Part shown: positions 17,964-26,824 of the stretch, one piece after another | How positions within the stretch are numbered: the first letter of the stretch is position 1 | Layout of the letters: each line of letters begins with the position of its first letter | Notes under the pieces: model-generated | Told to the model about the DNA's origin: nothing | The model's input: only the letters and a program-made list of their open reading frames with translations | The model's database searches: none | Assembly: GCF_032050975.1 (NCBI RefSeq) | Contig: NZ_CP116967.1 | Span: 4,489,058 to 4,553,057, forward strand | Length of the DNA: 64,000 bases | Source of the DNA: Candidatus Nitrospira allomarina | Lineage (GTDB): Bacteria > Nitrospirota > Nitrospiria > Nitrospirales > UBA8639 | Reading direction: 5' to 3' | Made by a program: the position numbers and the translations under genes

Positions 17964-19166
17964 TTACTTTTGATAATCCGTCATGATTTTTTCTACTATT
18001 TTTCTGTATTGATTGTGGAAATTTTCCACCGTGTGGTTCGCTCTGGCAAACTCCCACGCTTTACGGGACCTCATTTTGAGTTCTTGGGTTGAAGCGGTTG
18101 CCATTTGCCGCACAGCCTTCTGGATAGCCTCAACTGAACAATCATCCAGCACAATACCTGCTTCCTTTCCTATATCCACACCTGATTCGTAACTGATGAT
18201 AGGAATAAGGCCCGCATGCATACACGTTAATACGGAGCCAGCATTCGTTTCAGAACAGGATGGATAAACTAGGCCGAGACAGCGATTGGCCAACTTCGTA
18301 AATTCAGTGGATTCAACATCAATCCATCCGTGTGTATGAATATTGGGGGTACGATACAATTCAAGAAAATAGGCCTGTTCAAAATCCTTTTCTCTCGCAA
18401 CCGGGCCACAAACCGTCAAATGATATTCCGGCATCCCTGCGAATGCTTCTAAGACCAAATCTAGACCTTTGTGCACCATTCCCTCACTCCCCAACCACAA
18501 AAATCGGAATCGACAGGCTTCAAAATCCTTTAATTCAGACCAAGGATACCTATAGGGAACCGCATTCGGAACCAGATACATTGGCTTATTCGCATATTTG
18601 AAATTTGTCATACCAAATGCACAATGAACGACCACACAATCAGCAAATTCTATGGCCATGGCATACTTCGGGTCCATAAATCTTCTGGAACGCAAGGTCA
18701 CATGCCTTCGCTCTTGCATAGCCATTAAGCGTTTCGTTTCGGCATAATTGTTGAAATAGGGATGAGCAGTGGTCGCATGCAATATTTTCACACAATCCTT
18801 ATTCAGGACGTTCGCAATTCTTTCAAAATTCATCCGGGTATCGATGAAAAATGAATAATCCTTTTTCGGTAAAAATGTCCGATTCGTATTAGCAATAATA
18901 TCAACAGCAAAACCGAAATCAACAAAAATTCTCGCCATCACAACGGACAATTGGCAGCTATAATGATAATAAGGATTTGGTTGCCCCGGTTCGATTAGAA
19001 ATCGTTCAGTTCTATAGGAGAGAAGTACGTTCCCCCGTAGAGCTCCCTTTGGCATAAGAGAAACGACCTTTTCTGTGGGGGAAGGGGTCATGTGGAATAT
19101 TTTATTAAATTTTTCATAGCATTTCTGAAAAATATCCAGAGCCTTTCTTGCATTCCTTCCTAACAT
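17964..19166 (-). CDS. Family 4 glycosyltransferase
   Basis: A 400-aa GT-B protein. The C-terminal donor domain shows FRFLWLGSEGMVHKGLDLVL, then HLTVCGP and LGLVYPSCSETNAGSVLTCMHAGLIPI. The last segment fills the place of the E-x7-E region, with Ser/Thr/Asn replacing part of the usual motif. DIGKEAGIVLDD follows. It is the first glycosyltransferase downstream of the sugar-activation genes. Donor and acceptor are unknown. The start at 19166 is plausible but not backed by a strong ribosome-binding site. Confidence 0.75.
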   Translation of the reverse strand: MLGRNARKALDIFQKCYEKFNKIFHMTPSPTEKVVSLMPKGALRGNVLLSYRTERFLIEPGQPNPYYHYSCQLSVVMARIFVDFGFAVDIIANTNRTFLPKKDYSFFIDTRMNFERIANVLNKDCVKILHATTAHPYFNNYAETKRLMAMQERRHVTLRSRRFMDPKYAMAIEFADCVVVHCAFGMTNFKYANKPMYLVPNAVPYRYPWSELKDFEACRFRFLWLGSEGMVHKGLDLVLEAFAGMPEYHLTVCGPVAREKDFEQAYFLELYRTPNIHTHGWIDVESTEFTKLANRCLGLVYPSCSETNAGSVLTCMHAGLIPIISYESGVDIGKEAGIVLDDCSVEAIQKAVRQMATASTQELKMRSRKAWEFARANHTVENFHNQYRKIVEKIMTDYQK

Positions 19167-19248
19167 TGGCCTTCACCTATCTCTGGAATTTGAAACATGC
19201 AAAACCCGTTAGGAAAGCATGATCGACTCATTGTTCAATAATGGATGC

Positions 19249-20196
19249 CTATTGGCCTATAGATTGACTACTCATAGATCCAAGGTACTTCGCTTTATAC
19301 CATTCCACCGTTTGACGCAGCCCGGATTCAAGGGAAACCTTTGGCTTCCACCCCAGCTTTTCATAGGTCATTCCTATCTCAGCTTTTCGTGCTGGCTCCA
19401 AGACCCGATCGGGCAATACCCCAAATAATGGTTCTACATTACCCCCCACAATCTTGACCAATTTCTCTACCAATTCACGAACAGTCACGAGGGTTCCCAT
19501 ACCTAAATCAAGGGTACTCCCCTCTATTTGTGGCATCCGAGCTGCAGCAATAAATCCGTCGATGACGTCATCGATAAAAATCCAATCGGCGTTCCATTGT
19601 CCACTAGAAAGCTTTGGAGATTCCTCTTTCAGGAGAGAGAGTACAACAGAGGGAATGAGCTTCCGTGAATCTTGTCCTGGGCCATAGGTCATAAATGTTC
19701 GGACAATCACCAAAGGAGTCCCATAGAGTGCATGAAACATGCGTCCATAGGCACTCCCCGCCCACTTGGCCGCCGCATATGGCGAACTCGGAATCATCTC
19801 GGGATCATCGGATTGTGGCTCATTCAGTGACCCTGCCAATACGACCCGCTGACAACCAGCTTCGGTCGCAACCGTGAGCAGATTGACCGTGCTTGTGAGC
19901 AGACTGTGGAATGTCGGCAAGACGAATTCCACAGTTTGAATAGCGGAAGCCAACCCAGACATATGGAAAATAATATCGGGTTGGATGTTCTTGAGCAGAC
20001 GGCGCACCGCTCCCAGATCCTCCAAATTTGTTTGCCACCAGAGAGGTCCACCCTTGAGATTTTGGCGTTGAGTACGGGAAGTCGCATGCACTTCCCCACT
20101 AATCGGGCATAATCGCTGAAACAAATGTGTCCCCAAAAACCCGCTTCCACCAGTTATCAGAACTTTGACATCTGACAAGGACTTTATAATTGTCAT
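19249..20196 (-). CDS. NAD(P)-dependent sugar epimerase/dehydratase (extended SDR)
   Basis: A 315-aa extended short-chain dehydrogenase with the GGSGFLG nucleotide-binding motif (about residues 16-22), the active-site YAAAK (Tyr-x3-Lys) and the substrate-domain segments RTFMTYGPGQD and DWIFIDDVIDGFIAAA. The family contains NDP-hexose 4,6-dehydratases, epimerases and 4-ketoreductases. With the RfbC-like, C-methyltransferase and second SDR genes upstream, it probably performs a late step, such as 4-keto reduction, in a branched deoxysugar pathway. Its exact reaction cannot be told from sequence. Confidence 0.82.
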   Translation of the reverse strand: MTIIKSLSDVKVLITGGSGFLGTHLFQRLCPISGEVHATSRTQRQNLKGGPLWWQTNLEDLGAVRRLLKNIQPDIIFHMSGLASAIQTVEFVLPTFHSLLTSTVNLLTVATEAGCQRVVLAGSLNEPQSDDPEMIPSSPYAAAKWAGSAYGRMFHALYGTPLVIVRTFMTYGPGQDSRKLIPSVVLSLLKEESPKLSSGQWNADWIFIDDVIDGFIAAARMPQIEGSTLDLGMGTLVTVRELVEKLVKIVGGNVEPLFGVLPDRVLEPARKAEIGMTYEKLGWKPKVSLESGLRQTVEWYKAKYLGSMSSQSIGQ

Positions 20197-20561
20197 TGTG
20201 AAGAGCGCCTCTCTCGCCCTTGTGCACTAGAATTATGCGAGAAATTTTTAAAAAGTTGATCACCAAAGTGAGGTCGTATAGTTCGGAGGGAATACTCAAC
20301 GGCCACAAGAAAGCAATCACTCAGCACCATTCCAGGAAAACTCCCCTCAAGAGCCCAACACACAATCCTTTGTCTTTAATCCTGAAAATGAACTGGCCAT
20401 CATGATTTGGCAGCTTAAAGGAATCTATGGGATTAGATAGAGTAAGTCTGTAGGAAGTGAAATATTGAAAAATTCCCTTTAGTTCTTTGAATGTGACATT
20501 CAAGACCACAGGATAAGGGAGGAGGACAATTTCCATCCAGTAATAAGGAATACGGGAAAAG
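20197..20561. other. Intergenic stretch without a supported gene
   Basis: About 365 bases between two same-strand biosynthetic genes. A 71-codon minus frame (20321-20536) is present but has no recognisable homology and no clear ribosome-binding site, so it is not called. Confidence 0.35.
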
Positions 20562-21404
20562 TTAGGTCACCTGGCATCCAAACTTTTCCACAGATTTCAT
20601 CAGGTTATCTGCCGTACCAATATCGATATATTTCCCATCAGGGAACACAACACCATACGTCTGCAAACCCTTTTTGATTGCCGCTTGTATCACGGCTCCA
20701 ACGGTCAGATCCTCTGTTTCCAGTTTATCGGCTTTTGCAGTTTTGAAATCATCTTTTCTTCGAAAGTCCTGCAGGTAATCATGCATAAACTGGGTAAATG
20801 CCGGTGTCCACACTCCGCCTAACCAACAGAGCTCCAAGTCAGTTTTATCCGGCTTTAAAAACATTGCGTGAATTTTCCCGTTTTCATCCATCTCCACCAT
20901 GTCCATAAGCTGGGGCTTATGTGCTGGGAAAACGGCAAGGACCACATCGGCTTGCGTGCGTTCTTGCTGCTTGAGTAATGGACTAAACACATTTTCCGAG
21001 CTGATCATAATATCTGGAAATCCAAACGCGACCAACTTATCATGAACAAACGGATAAGCTTGGTCTAGGGTAAATGGCGGTCCCAAGGCCTCTCCCATGA
21101 TCAAATACCCAAGATGCATGTTGACAAATTCCCCATGACCAAAATAAGCAGGAATATCCCATTTGCCCTTCCGAAGAATAATAAACGTTTTTGTAATTCC
21201 TGCTAATTGAAACTTTTCCAATAAATATTGCCCAACGGCCTTTGGTCGAGGCTGAGGAATTCCCTCCATGAGTTGAAAACCAAGTGGGAACAACTCTTTA
21301 CTGCAAGGCAACGGAGCAATTCTTTCGGCTTTTCCACCGGCGGGCATCAACCCAACAACCTCTCTTTCCATAGAATTCGCAGCAACTCCCAACAAAGAAT
21401 CCAT
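20562..21404 (-). CDS. Sugar-1-phosphate nucleotidyltransferase
   Basis: A 280-aa protein with the pyrophosphorylase signature GLMPAGGKAERIAPLPCSKE, the G-G-x-R...P...K nucleotide-binding loop of the RmlA/GalU superfamily. A metal and sugar-binding Asp region follows (FGFPDIMI), and the C-terminus ends GKYIDIGTADNLMKSVEKF, like other RmlA-type enzymes. It would join a sugar-1-phosphate to an NTP. It is more divergent than the RfbF at 25820, so a second activated sugar is probably made here. The nucleotide and sugar used are not evident. Confidence 0.8.
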   Translation of the reverse strand: MDSLLGVAANSMEREVVGLMPAGGKAERIAPLPCSKELFPLGFQLMEGIPQPRPKAVGQYLLEKFQLAGITKTFIILRKGKWDIPAYFGHGEFVNMHLGYLIMGEALGPPFTLDQAYPFVHDKLVAFGFPDIMISSENVFSPLLKQQERTQADVVLAVFPAHKPQLMDMVEMDENGKIHAMFLKPDKTDLELCWLGGVWTPAFTQFMHDYLQDFRRKDDFKTAKADKLETEDLTVGAVIQAAIKKGLQTYGVVFPDGKYIDIGTADNLMKSVEKFGCQVT

Positions 21405-21430
21405 TAAAGGCTCGTCATTTCCTAATTGAA

Positions 21431-22738
21431 TCAGTCAACAATTTCTTTCAACAACCCATGATCAAAGAGAATACCTGCTGCCTCAGAGATAATCCGAAAA
21501 GGCATGTTTGACCGTTCCGCGATTTCTAAAACGGAGTAATGGCCATCGGATAAATTTAGCACCCACAGCATTGCCATTTCTCGTTTGGCTCCTTCGGACT
21601 CCCCCCCAATTGCCCGATACAGCCCCCTTTTTCCTAGTTGTGGTTCACACTGCATGTTTTGACTGAGATAGGTTCTGTTCCGTTCAAGAAGGTTCAAGAC
21701 CTCTAGGCAACAAGTCAATGACGCGTCAAGATATTCCGGTTGGACAAACGATAGATTGTCCCCAGAAGTGTGATATTCCGAATATTCTCCATGAGGGGTT
21801 CTCATGAAACAGCCAACAGGCAAATTGAACCCGGGAGAACAGTATTGCCTTTCATCATACCCATAGGGGAAAAAATCGATAATAGTATGCGCCTGCCCAG
21901 ACGTTGTAAGAATATAGTTGAACGCCCGGTCAATCTCAGCACATCCTTGTCGACTTTTCTTGTAGGTCACCGGCCCAGAATCCCCCACTCCTGTTACCAC
22001 TATGCCTGCCTTGATTTTGGATATTTGCTCTTGATGCAGCGCAAGCCAAGTGATAGACCCAATCGTTCCAGGGATAAAAAGAAACCGATAGGAGTACCGC
22101 AATGATGTCGAAGATAAAGCTTTGGCAAGAAACGTCGCAAGAGCAATTCCTGAGAGGTTGTCATTGCATAAAGATGGATGACAAATATGACAGGAAATTA
22201 AGATTTCTTGTTCTAATTCTCCTTTTATATAATATTCGCCGTAAGTTAAATGCCCCTCTGTTATTGTTGAATCGATGCACACCTCATATTCCTTTTCTGT
22301 CAGTCCCTTCAATTGTTGGTGACTCAGACAGAATCCCCAACTTTCCTTGTAATAGGACGTACGGTAGGGAATCCTTTCAGGGTCACCAGGCAAAGAATGC
22401 AAATGAGGCGTTAACTCCTCGAGAGTCATTGTGGCGTGAACCGGCTGGCTATAGCTGACAACATGCAAGTTTGATTTTTGAAAATCGACAACCCGCTCTC
22501 CCCTGGCGTTCTTTATATAGGCATCTTGGATATTCCACTCTTTAGGTACAATCCAATCAAAGACCTTGGTCCCGCTTGGAACTTCATGGCTTTCAACAGG
22601 AATATGCTTTCCAATGAGACGAAGCGTTTCTCGAACACCATCGCCGGTAATACTCCGACAAATGGGATACAGATCGGCAATGAGCCGATGCATCTCTTTC
22701 CCTAGCTGGATTGCAGTTTTGTCAGATATCTCTCGCAT
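21431..22738 (-). CDS. DUF4910 aminopeptidase-like protein of polysaccharide clusters
   Basis: A 435-aa protein with an M28-like di-zinc core. ISCHICHPSLCNDNLSGIA provides the His/Asp ligands, followed by DERQYCSPGFNLPVG and HTSGDNLSFV near the C-terminal ligand. A winged-helix-like C-terminal tail (VLEIAERSNMPFRIISEAA) is typical of the DUF4910/DUF2172 family. Members lie in O-antigen and glycan biosynthesis loci, and their function is not settled; a hydrolase or deacylase acting on a sugar-nucleotide substituent is a reasonable guess. It is one link in a run of sugar-modifying genes with gaps of under 30 bases. Confidence 0.8.
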   Translation of the reverse strand: MREISDKTAIQLGKEMHRLIADLYPICRSITGDGVRETLRLIGKHIPVESHEVPSGTKVFDWIVPKEWNIQDAYIKNARGERVVDFQKSNLHVVSYSQPVHATMTLEELTPHLHSLPGDPERIPYRTSYYKESWGFCLSHQQLKGLTEKEYEVCIDSTITEGHLTYGEYYIKGELEQEILISCHICHPSLCNDNLSGIALATFLAKALSSTSLRYSYRFLFIPGTIGSITWLALHQEQISKIKAGIVVTGVGDSGPVTYKKSRQGCAEIDRAFNYILTTSGQAHTIIDFFPYGYDERQYCSPGFNLPVGCFMRTPHGEYSEYHTSGDNLSFVQPEYLDASLTCCLEVLNLLERNRTYLSQNMQCEPQLGKRGLYRAIGGESEGAKREMAMLWVLNLSDGHYSVLEIAERSNMPFRIISEAAGILFDHGLLKEIVD

Positions 22739-22752
22739 AATAATTCTAGCTT

Positions 22753-23292
22753 TTAGTCCTTTGTGAGGTTGAAGTCAGGATAACTCTGATCACGACCGGA
22801 TATGATGCGATCATCCGTGGGCCATTGAATTCCAAATGAAGGATCATTCCACCTTACCCCTTTGGCAAATTCAGGAGCGTAAAACTCAGACATCTGGTAA
22901 AAAATTTCCGACTCATTTTGTAAAGTCTGAAACCCATGAGCAAACCCTTCTGGAATGTATAACATCCGGCGGTTTTCTTCGCTGAGGACAACTGCCACAT
23001 GTTTCGTGAAAGTTGAAGAATATGGACGCAAGTCAATAATTACATCGTGAATCGCACCCTTAATACACCAGATGAGCTTGGCTTCTTGATGAGGAGCCGA
23101 TTGATAATGCATTCCTCGAAGAACCCCTTTAATTTTATTAAACGATACATTGCACTGAACGGGTTGAAAGGAGATACCGTGTCGCTCAAATTCCCGCCGG
23201 CACCACGTTCGTGCAAAAAAGCCTCTGGAGTCTTCTACCTTTTCCGGATCAATAAGGAAGGCCCCCTTGAGTGGTGACTCCGTGAAAATCAT
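22753..23292 (-). CDS. rfbC: dTDP-4-dehydrorhamnose 3,5-epimerase family protein
   Basis: A 179-aa cupin epimerase beginning MIFTESPLKGAFLIDPE. The catalytic His lies in RGMHYQ, and PEGFAHGFQTL supplies the second conserved His and barrel edge. The ATG at 23292 overlaps the upstream methyltransferase stop as ATGA, which fixes the start and shows translational coupling; a longer frame to 23340 is unlikely. Next to a C-methyltransferase, the enzyme may epimerise a C-methylated 4-keto-hexose rather than 4-keto-rhamnose, as in mycarose-type pathways. That is inference. Confidence 0.88.
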   Translation of the reverse strand: MIFTESPLKGAFLIDPEKVEDSRGFFARTWCRREFERHGISFQPVQCNVSFNKIKGVLRGMHYQSAPHQEAKLIWCIKGAIHDVIIDLRPYSSTFTKHVAVVLSEENRRMLYIPEGFAHGFQTLQNESEIFYQMSEFYAPEFAKGVRWNDPSFGIQWPTDDRIISGRDQSYPDFNLTKD

Positions 23293-24524
23293 GGATAGAC
23301 CACGACTTCCGGAATAGGCACGACAAAGGCCCCACCCCAATCCCGAATAAATGCCATTTGCTCCATGATCTCATCTTTCAGATTCCAGGGTAGGATCAAC
23401 AGGTAATCGGGTTTGGTTTTTTTAATTGCATCAGGTTCATCAATAGGTATATGGGTTCCAGGCAAAAATTTCCCCTGCTTATGAGGACTACGATCAACAG
23501 TATAATCAATGAAATCTGTTCTAATTCCACAATAATTCAATAGGGTATTTCCCTTTGCGGGTGCTCCATAAGCTACGATGGTTTTCCCTGCTTCCTTTGC
23601 AGAGATGAGAAATAACAAGAGTTGCCGTTTGACGTAGGTGACGCGACCCACAAATGACAAATAATGCGCCAACTGGGAAAATCCTTCTTTTTCTTCACGC
23701 TGCTGAAGTTCAATAACACGAGGTTGAATGGATTTGGTTGAGTCCTCCTCGTGGCCACAATAAATTCGGAGAGATCCACCATGAGTAGATAATTCTTCCA
23801 CATCAAAGACTTTCAACCCATGTCTGGCGAAAATCTTTTGAACCGTATAAAAAGAAAAATAGGAAAAATGTTCATGATAAATGGTATCAAATTGGGTTTC
23901 TCCCATTAATCGCATCAGATGTGGGAATTCCATCGTGATGACCCCTGTGGGCTTTAACAAGACTTTCAGGCCTCGAACGAAATCATTCAAAGCTGGAACA
24001 TGCGCCAGCACATTATTACCGATCAGTAAATCGGCCTGCGTCCCTTTGCCTGTAAGATCTTGGGCTAATTTTTCCCCAAAAAACTCGACAATGGTTGCAA
24101 CACCCTTTTCTCTAGCCACCTCTGCCACATTTTTCGCAGGCTCGATGCCCAAAACGGGGATGCCATGGTCACGAAAATTTTTCAAAAGGTACCCGTCATT
24201 ACTGGCTATTTCAATCACCTGGCTTCTGACATTTAAATCAAACCGCTTAATCACTTGTTCTGAATACTGCTGAGCATGTCTGAGCCAGGAATCTGAATAG
24301 CTTGAGAAATAGTCATAATCTGAAAAGATTTTATCCGGGCTGGAACATTCCTCAAGTTGAACTAACAGGCAGGCTTCACAGACATACACATGCAAGGGGA
24401 AAAACATCTCTACCGCATTCAATTGGGATTCGGTCAAATTGCTATTAGCGAGTGGTGACATCCCAAGATCCAAAAAGGTAACCCCCAATGGGGTGTCGCA
24501 AAACCGGCATACGTTTTTCTTCAC
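23289..24524 (-). CDS. NDP-4-keto-hexose C-methyltransferase
   Basis: A three-part protein typical of sugar C-methyltransferases (TylCIII/CloU-like). It has an N-terminal zinc-binding domain (CRFCDTPLG...CEACLLVQ), a class I SAM domain (EIASNDGYLLKNF motif I, VLLKPTGVITMEFPH) and a C-terminal Methyltransf_14 domain (VAYGAPAKGNTLLNYCGI, DRSPHKQGKFLPGTHIPI). The start was set at a GTG at 24524 with an AAAGAGGT site six bases upstream; the frame extends to a GTG at 24599 without such a site. It would add a methyl branch at C3 (or C5) of a 4-keto sugar. The stop overlaps the rfbC start. Confidence 0.85.
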   Translation of the reverse strand: MKKNVCRFCDTPLGVTFLDLGMSPLANSNLTESQLNAVEMFFPLHVYVCEACLLVQLEECSSPDKIFSDYDYFSSYSDSWLRHAQQYSEQVIKRFDLNVRSQVIEIASNDGYLLKNFRDHGIPVLGIEPAKNVAEVAREKGVATIVEFFGEKLAQDLTGKGTQADLLIGNNVLAHVPALNDFVRGLKVLLKPTGVITMEFPHLMRLMGETQFDTIYHEHFSYFSFYTVQKIFARHGLKVFDVEELSTHGGSLRIYCGHEEDSTKSIQPRVIELQQREEKEGFSQLAHYLSFVGRVTYVKRQLLLFLISAKEAGKTIVAYGAPAKGNTLLNYCGIRTDFIDYTVDRSPHKQGKFLPGTHIPIDEPDAIKKTKPDYLLILPWNLKDEIMEQMAFIRDWGGAFVVPIPEVVVYP

Positions 24525-24665
24525 AGCAAGACCTCTTTCATTTAAACGAATATTCGGATCAAGGTTGGTCTCTTGAGGAAAACTTCTTTTGAACGTCACA
24601 CGGAAATTTTAACGAAACGACTTTTTAGGCTCTGGCTCTTAATGTAATGAATGGTGATGAAATTT

Positions 24666-25736
24666 TTAGGCCACAATCGAGTCTGCTTTTTCAGCAACCC
24701 AATCAAGATTTTCAGTAATCAGTTCCGCAGCTTTCAAACGTTTAAGCTGGTTCAACCGAATCAGCTCGGAATTCCGAAAGTCTTTATCATGAAAGTTTAT
24801 GGCCGTCATTCCATCTTTTAATTCCACTATCGCAGCATGCAAATCAATGGAAGGCTGAAACTCTGGGGCCAACTTCATAAACCGCTCGAAGTTCACTTGA
24901 TAGGACCTGCGATCAGGTTGCGCGCCTTCATTAATAGAAATTGTCGTCCCCGGAATAACCTGAGCCACCGCGTCCGCCAACTGCCTAACCTGGTAATTCC
25001 ATTGATTGCTCCCGACATTGACCGAAAGAGCCTCACCGCCGTTCTGGCTTTTTCTTCTTCGAATGCCCCATTCAATAGCCTTAGCCATATCCTTAATATG
25101 AATAAGGGGGCGCCAAGGGGTCCCATCACTCAAGATGATAATTTCCCCATTGACTAAGGCACTTGCAACAAAGTCATTTAATACCAAATCCAGCCGAAGC
25201 CGCTCACTCATTCCACATGCAGTTGCAAAGCGAAGACATGTTACAACAAACCGCTCATCCGCTAAGCCGCTAAGATCTTTCTCCGCACCTAATTTTGATT
25301 TGGCGTAAGCCGTGAGCGGATTCAAGGGCGAATCTTCATCCCTGGCGCCTTCGGCGAAGCCATAGACGCTGCAAGACGATGCAAAAATAAAGGACTGTAC
25401 ACCTCTGGCTTTGGCTTTCACAGCGAGGGAATAGGCCGCATGGTGGTTCACTTTTGCTGTCACATCTTCAAATAAGGCGCCCATGGGATCATTCGAAATT
25501 GCCGCCAAATAGACAATCGCATCAATATCTTGAAGAACCTCATCAGGTGGATTGCGAACATCGGCGAAGTATTGAATATCGACCTGTGCCCTACTGACCA
25601 TCTCAGGAGCAGTGAGACAATGCGCAAAAAATCCCATATCCAAGCCAATCAGTGTTGCACCCGAAAAACATTCCCTCAGCCGCTGAATGACCGCCGGGCC
25701 GACATAACCCAAATTACCTGTAATTAATATCTTCAC
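24666..25736 (-). CDS. NAD-dependent sugar epimerase/dehydratase (extended SDR)
   Basis: A 356-aa extended SDR with GNLGYVG as the NAD-binding loop at the very N-terminus, IFASSCSVYG and active-site YAKSK. A GTG at 25736 following a GGGGGAT ribosome-binding-like sequence was chosen; the frame can also open at a TTG at 25748. Placed directly after the glucose-1-phosphate cytidylyltransferase gene, it is the best candidate for the next NDP-sugar step. It lacks the length and clear signature that would identify CDP-glucose 4,6-dehydratase, so the reaction is left open. Confidence 0.82.
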   Translation of the reverse strand: MKILITGNLGYVGPAVIQRLRECFSGATLIGLDMGFFAHCLTAPEMVSRAQVDIQYFADVRNPPDEVLQDIDAIVYLAAISNDPMGALFEDVTAKVNHHAAYSLAVKAKARGVQSFIFASSCSVYGFAEGARDEDSPLNPLTAYAKSKLGAEKDLSGLADERFVVTCLRFATACGMSERLRLDLVLNDFVASALVNGEIIILSDGTPWRPLIHIKDMAKAIEWGIRRRKSQNGGEALSVNVGSNQWNYQVRQLADAVAQVIPGTTISINEGAQPDRRSYQVNFERFMKLAPEFQPSIDLHAAIVELKDGMTAINFHDKDFRNSELIRLNQLKRLKAAELITENLDWVAEKADSIVA

Positions 25737-25819
25737 GAGATCCCCCAATGTAGTTCAAAATATGACCTACCCCAATTTCGTCCAAATCTCATAGCCCTGA
25801 CCACCAGAAGACCATCCAT

Positions 25820-26596
25820 CTAATCGGTCCATATTTTCCATGGTGCATTTTGTGAATCCCAGAGTTCTTCCAAATAGTTTTTTTCTTTCAATGTATCCAT
25901 GCACGACCAAAACCCATAATGTCGGTATCCCATCATTTGCCCATCTTTGGTCAGAGCTTCCAAAGGCTCCTTTTCCCAGGATGTTTCATCATCACGGATG
26001 TAATCAATGGCTTTACCATTTAGCACAAAAAATCCACCGTTTATCCACCCTTCCCCAGATTCAGGTTTTTCATGAAAGTTACAGATCCTATCTCCTTCAA
26101 AGCCGATTCGCCCAAACCGGGCAGGTGAACGTACGGTGGTTACGGTTGCCAATTTTCCATGTGAATGATGAAATTTAATCACGGATTCAATATCGAGGTC
26201 TGCCACACCATCGCCATACGTAAATAAAAAGGTTTCATCATCACCCAACCATTTTTTAAGGCGCTTGAGCCTTCCGCCTGTTTGCGTATGCATTCCAGTA
26301 TCAACAAGATGAATTTTCCAGTTTGGCTGTTTGCCGTCATGTATCGTGGTTTTTCCATTCGCTAAATCAATTGTGAGATCATTATTGATAGCATAAAAGT
26401 TTAAAAAGTATTCTTTAATGACCTCAGCCTTGTACCCTAATGCCACGATGAACTCGGTGACATTATACGCGGCATACACTTTCATGATATGCCAAAGAAT
26501 CGGTTTCCCTCCGATCTCTATCATGGGCTTTGGTTTTAAGGCCGTTTCCTCAGAAAATCGAGTTCCGAATCCACCAGCTAGAATAACAACTTTCAT
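25820..26596 (-). CDS. rfbF: Glucose-1-phosphate cytidylyltransferase
   Basis: A 258-aa enzyme with the RfbF pattern: MKVVILAGGFGTRFSEET and PKPMIEIGGKPILWHIMKVY at the N-terminus, FLFTYGDGVADLDI (metal Asp), GGFFVLNGKAIDYI and a C-terminal LWDSQNAPWKIW. It converts CTP and glucose-1-phosphate to CDP-glucose, the entry to CDP-3,6-dideoxyhexoses and yersiniose-type branched sugars. It heads the sugar-activation run. Length and motifs agree closely with the family. Confidence 0.93.
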   Translation of the reverse strand: MKVVILAGGFGTRFSEETALKPKPMIEIGGKPILWHIMKVYAAYNVTEFIVALGYKAEVIKEYFLNFYAINNDLTIDLANGKTTIHDGKQPNWKIHLVDTGMHTQTGGRLKRLKKWLGDDETFLFTYGDGVADLDIESVIKFHHSHGKLATVTTVRSPARFGRIGFEGDRICNFHEKPESGEGWINGGFFVLNGKAIDYIRDDETSWEKEPLEALTKDGQMMGYRHYGFWSCMDTLKEKNYLEELWDSQNAPWKIWTD

Positions 26597-26824
26597 AATT
26601 CTGTCCCTTTTCTTTTTTTCTCATCAATAATACTACCCCAGCTTAGGACAACACATAAGTGCCAAAAAAAAACGGCCAACAAAAGAGCTCAGAAACTACC
26701 CATTCTGTATATCCCGCCCTCATTCTTTCGCTGCCATCGGACAGGAGGCTATCAAACAAATTTCAACACGTTCCCTTACACTTCGGTATGAGCTGTCTAT
26801 ATCAACTATAATTTATAATTGCTC

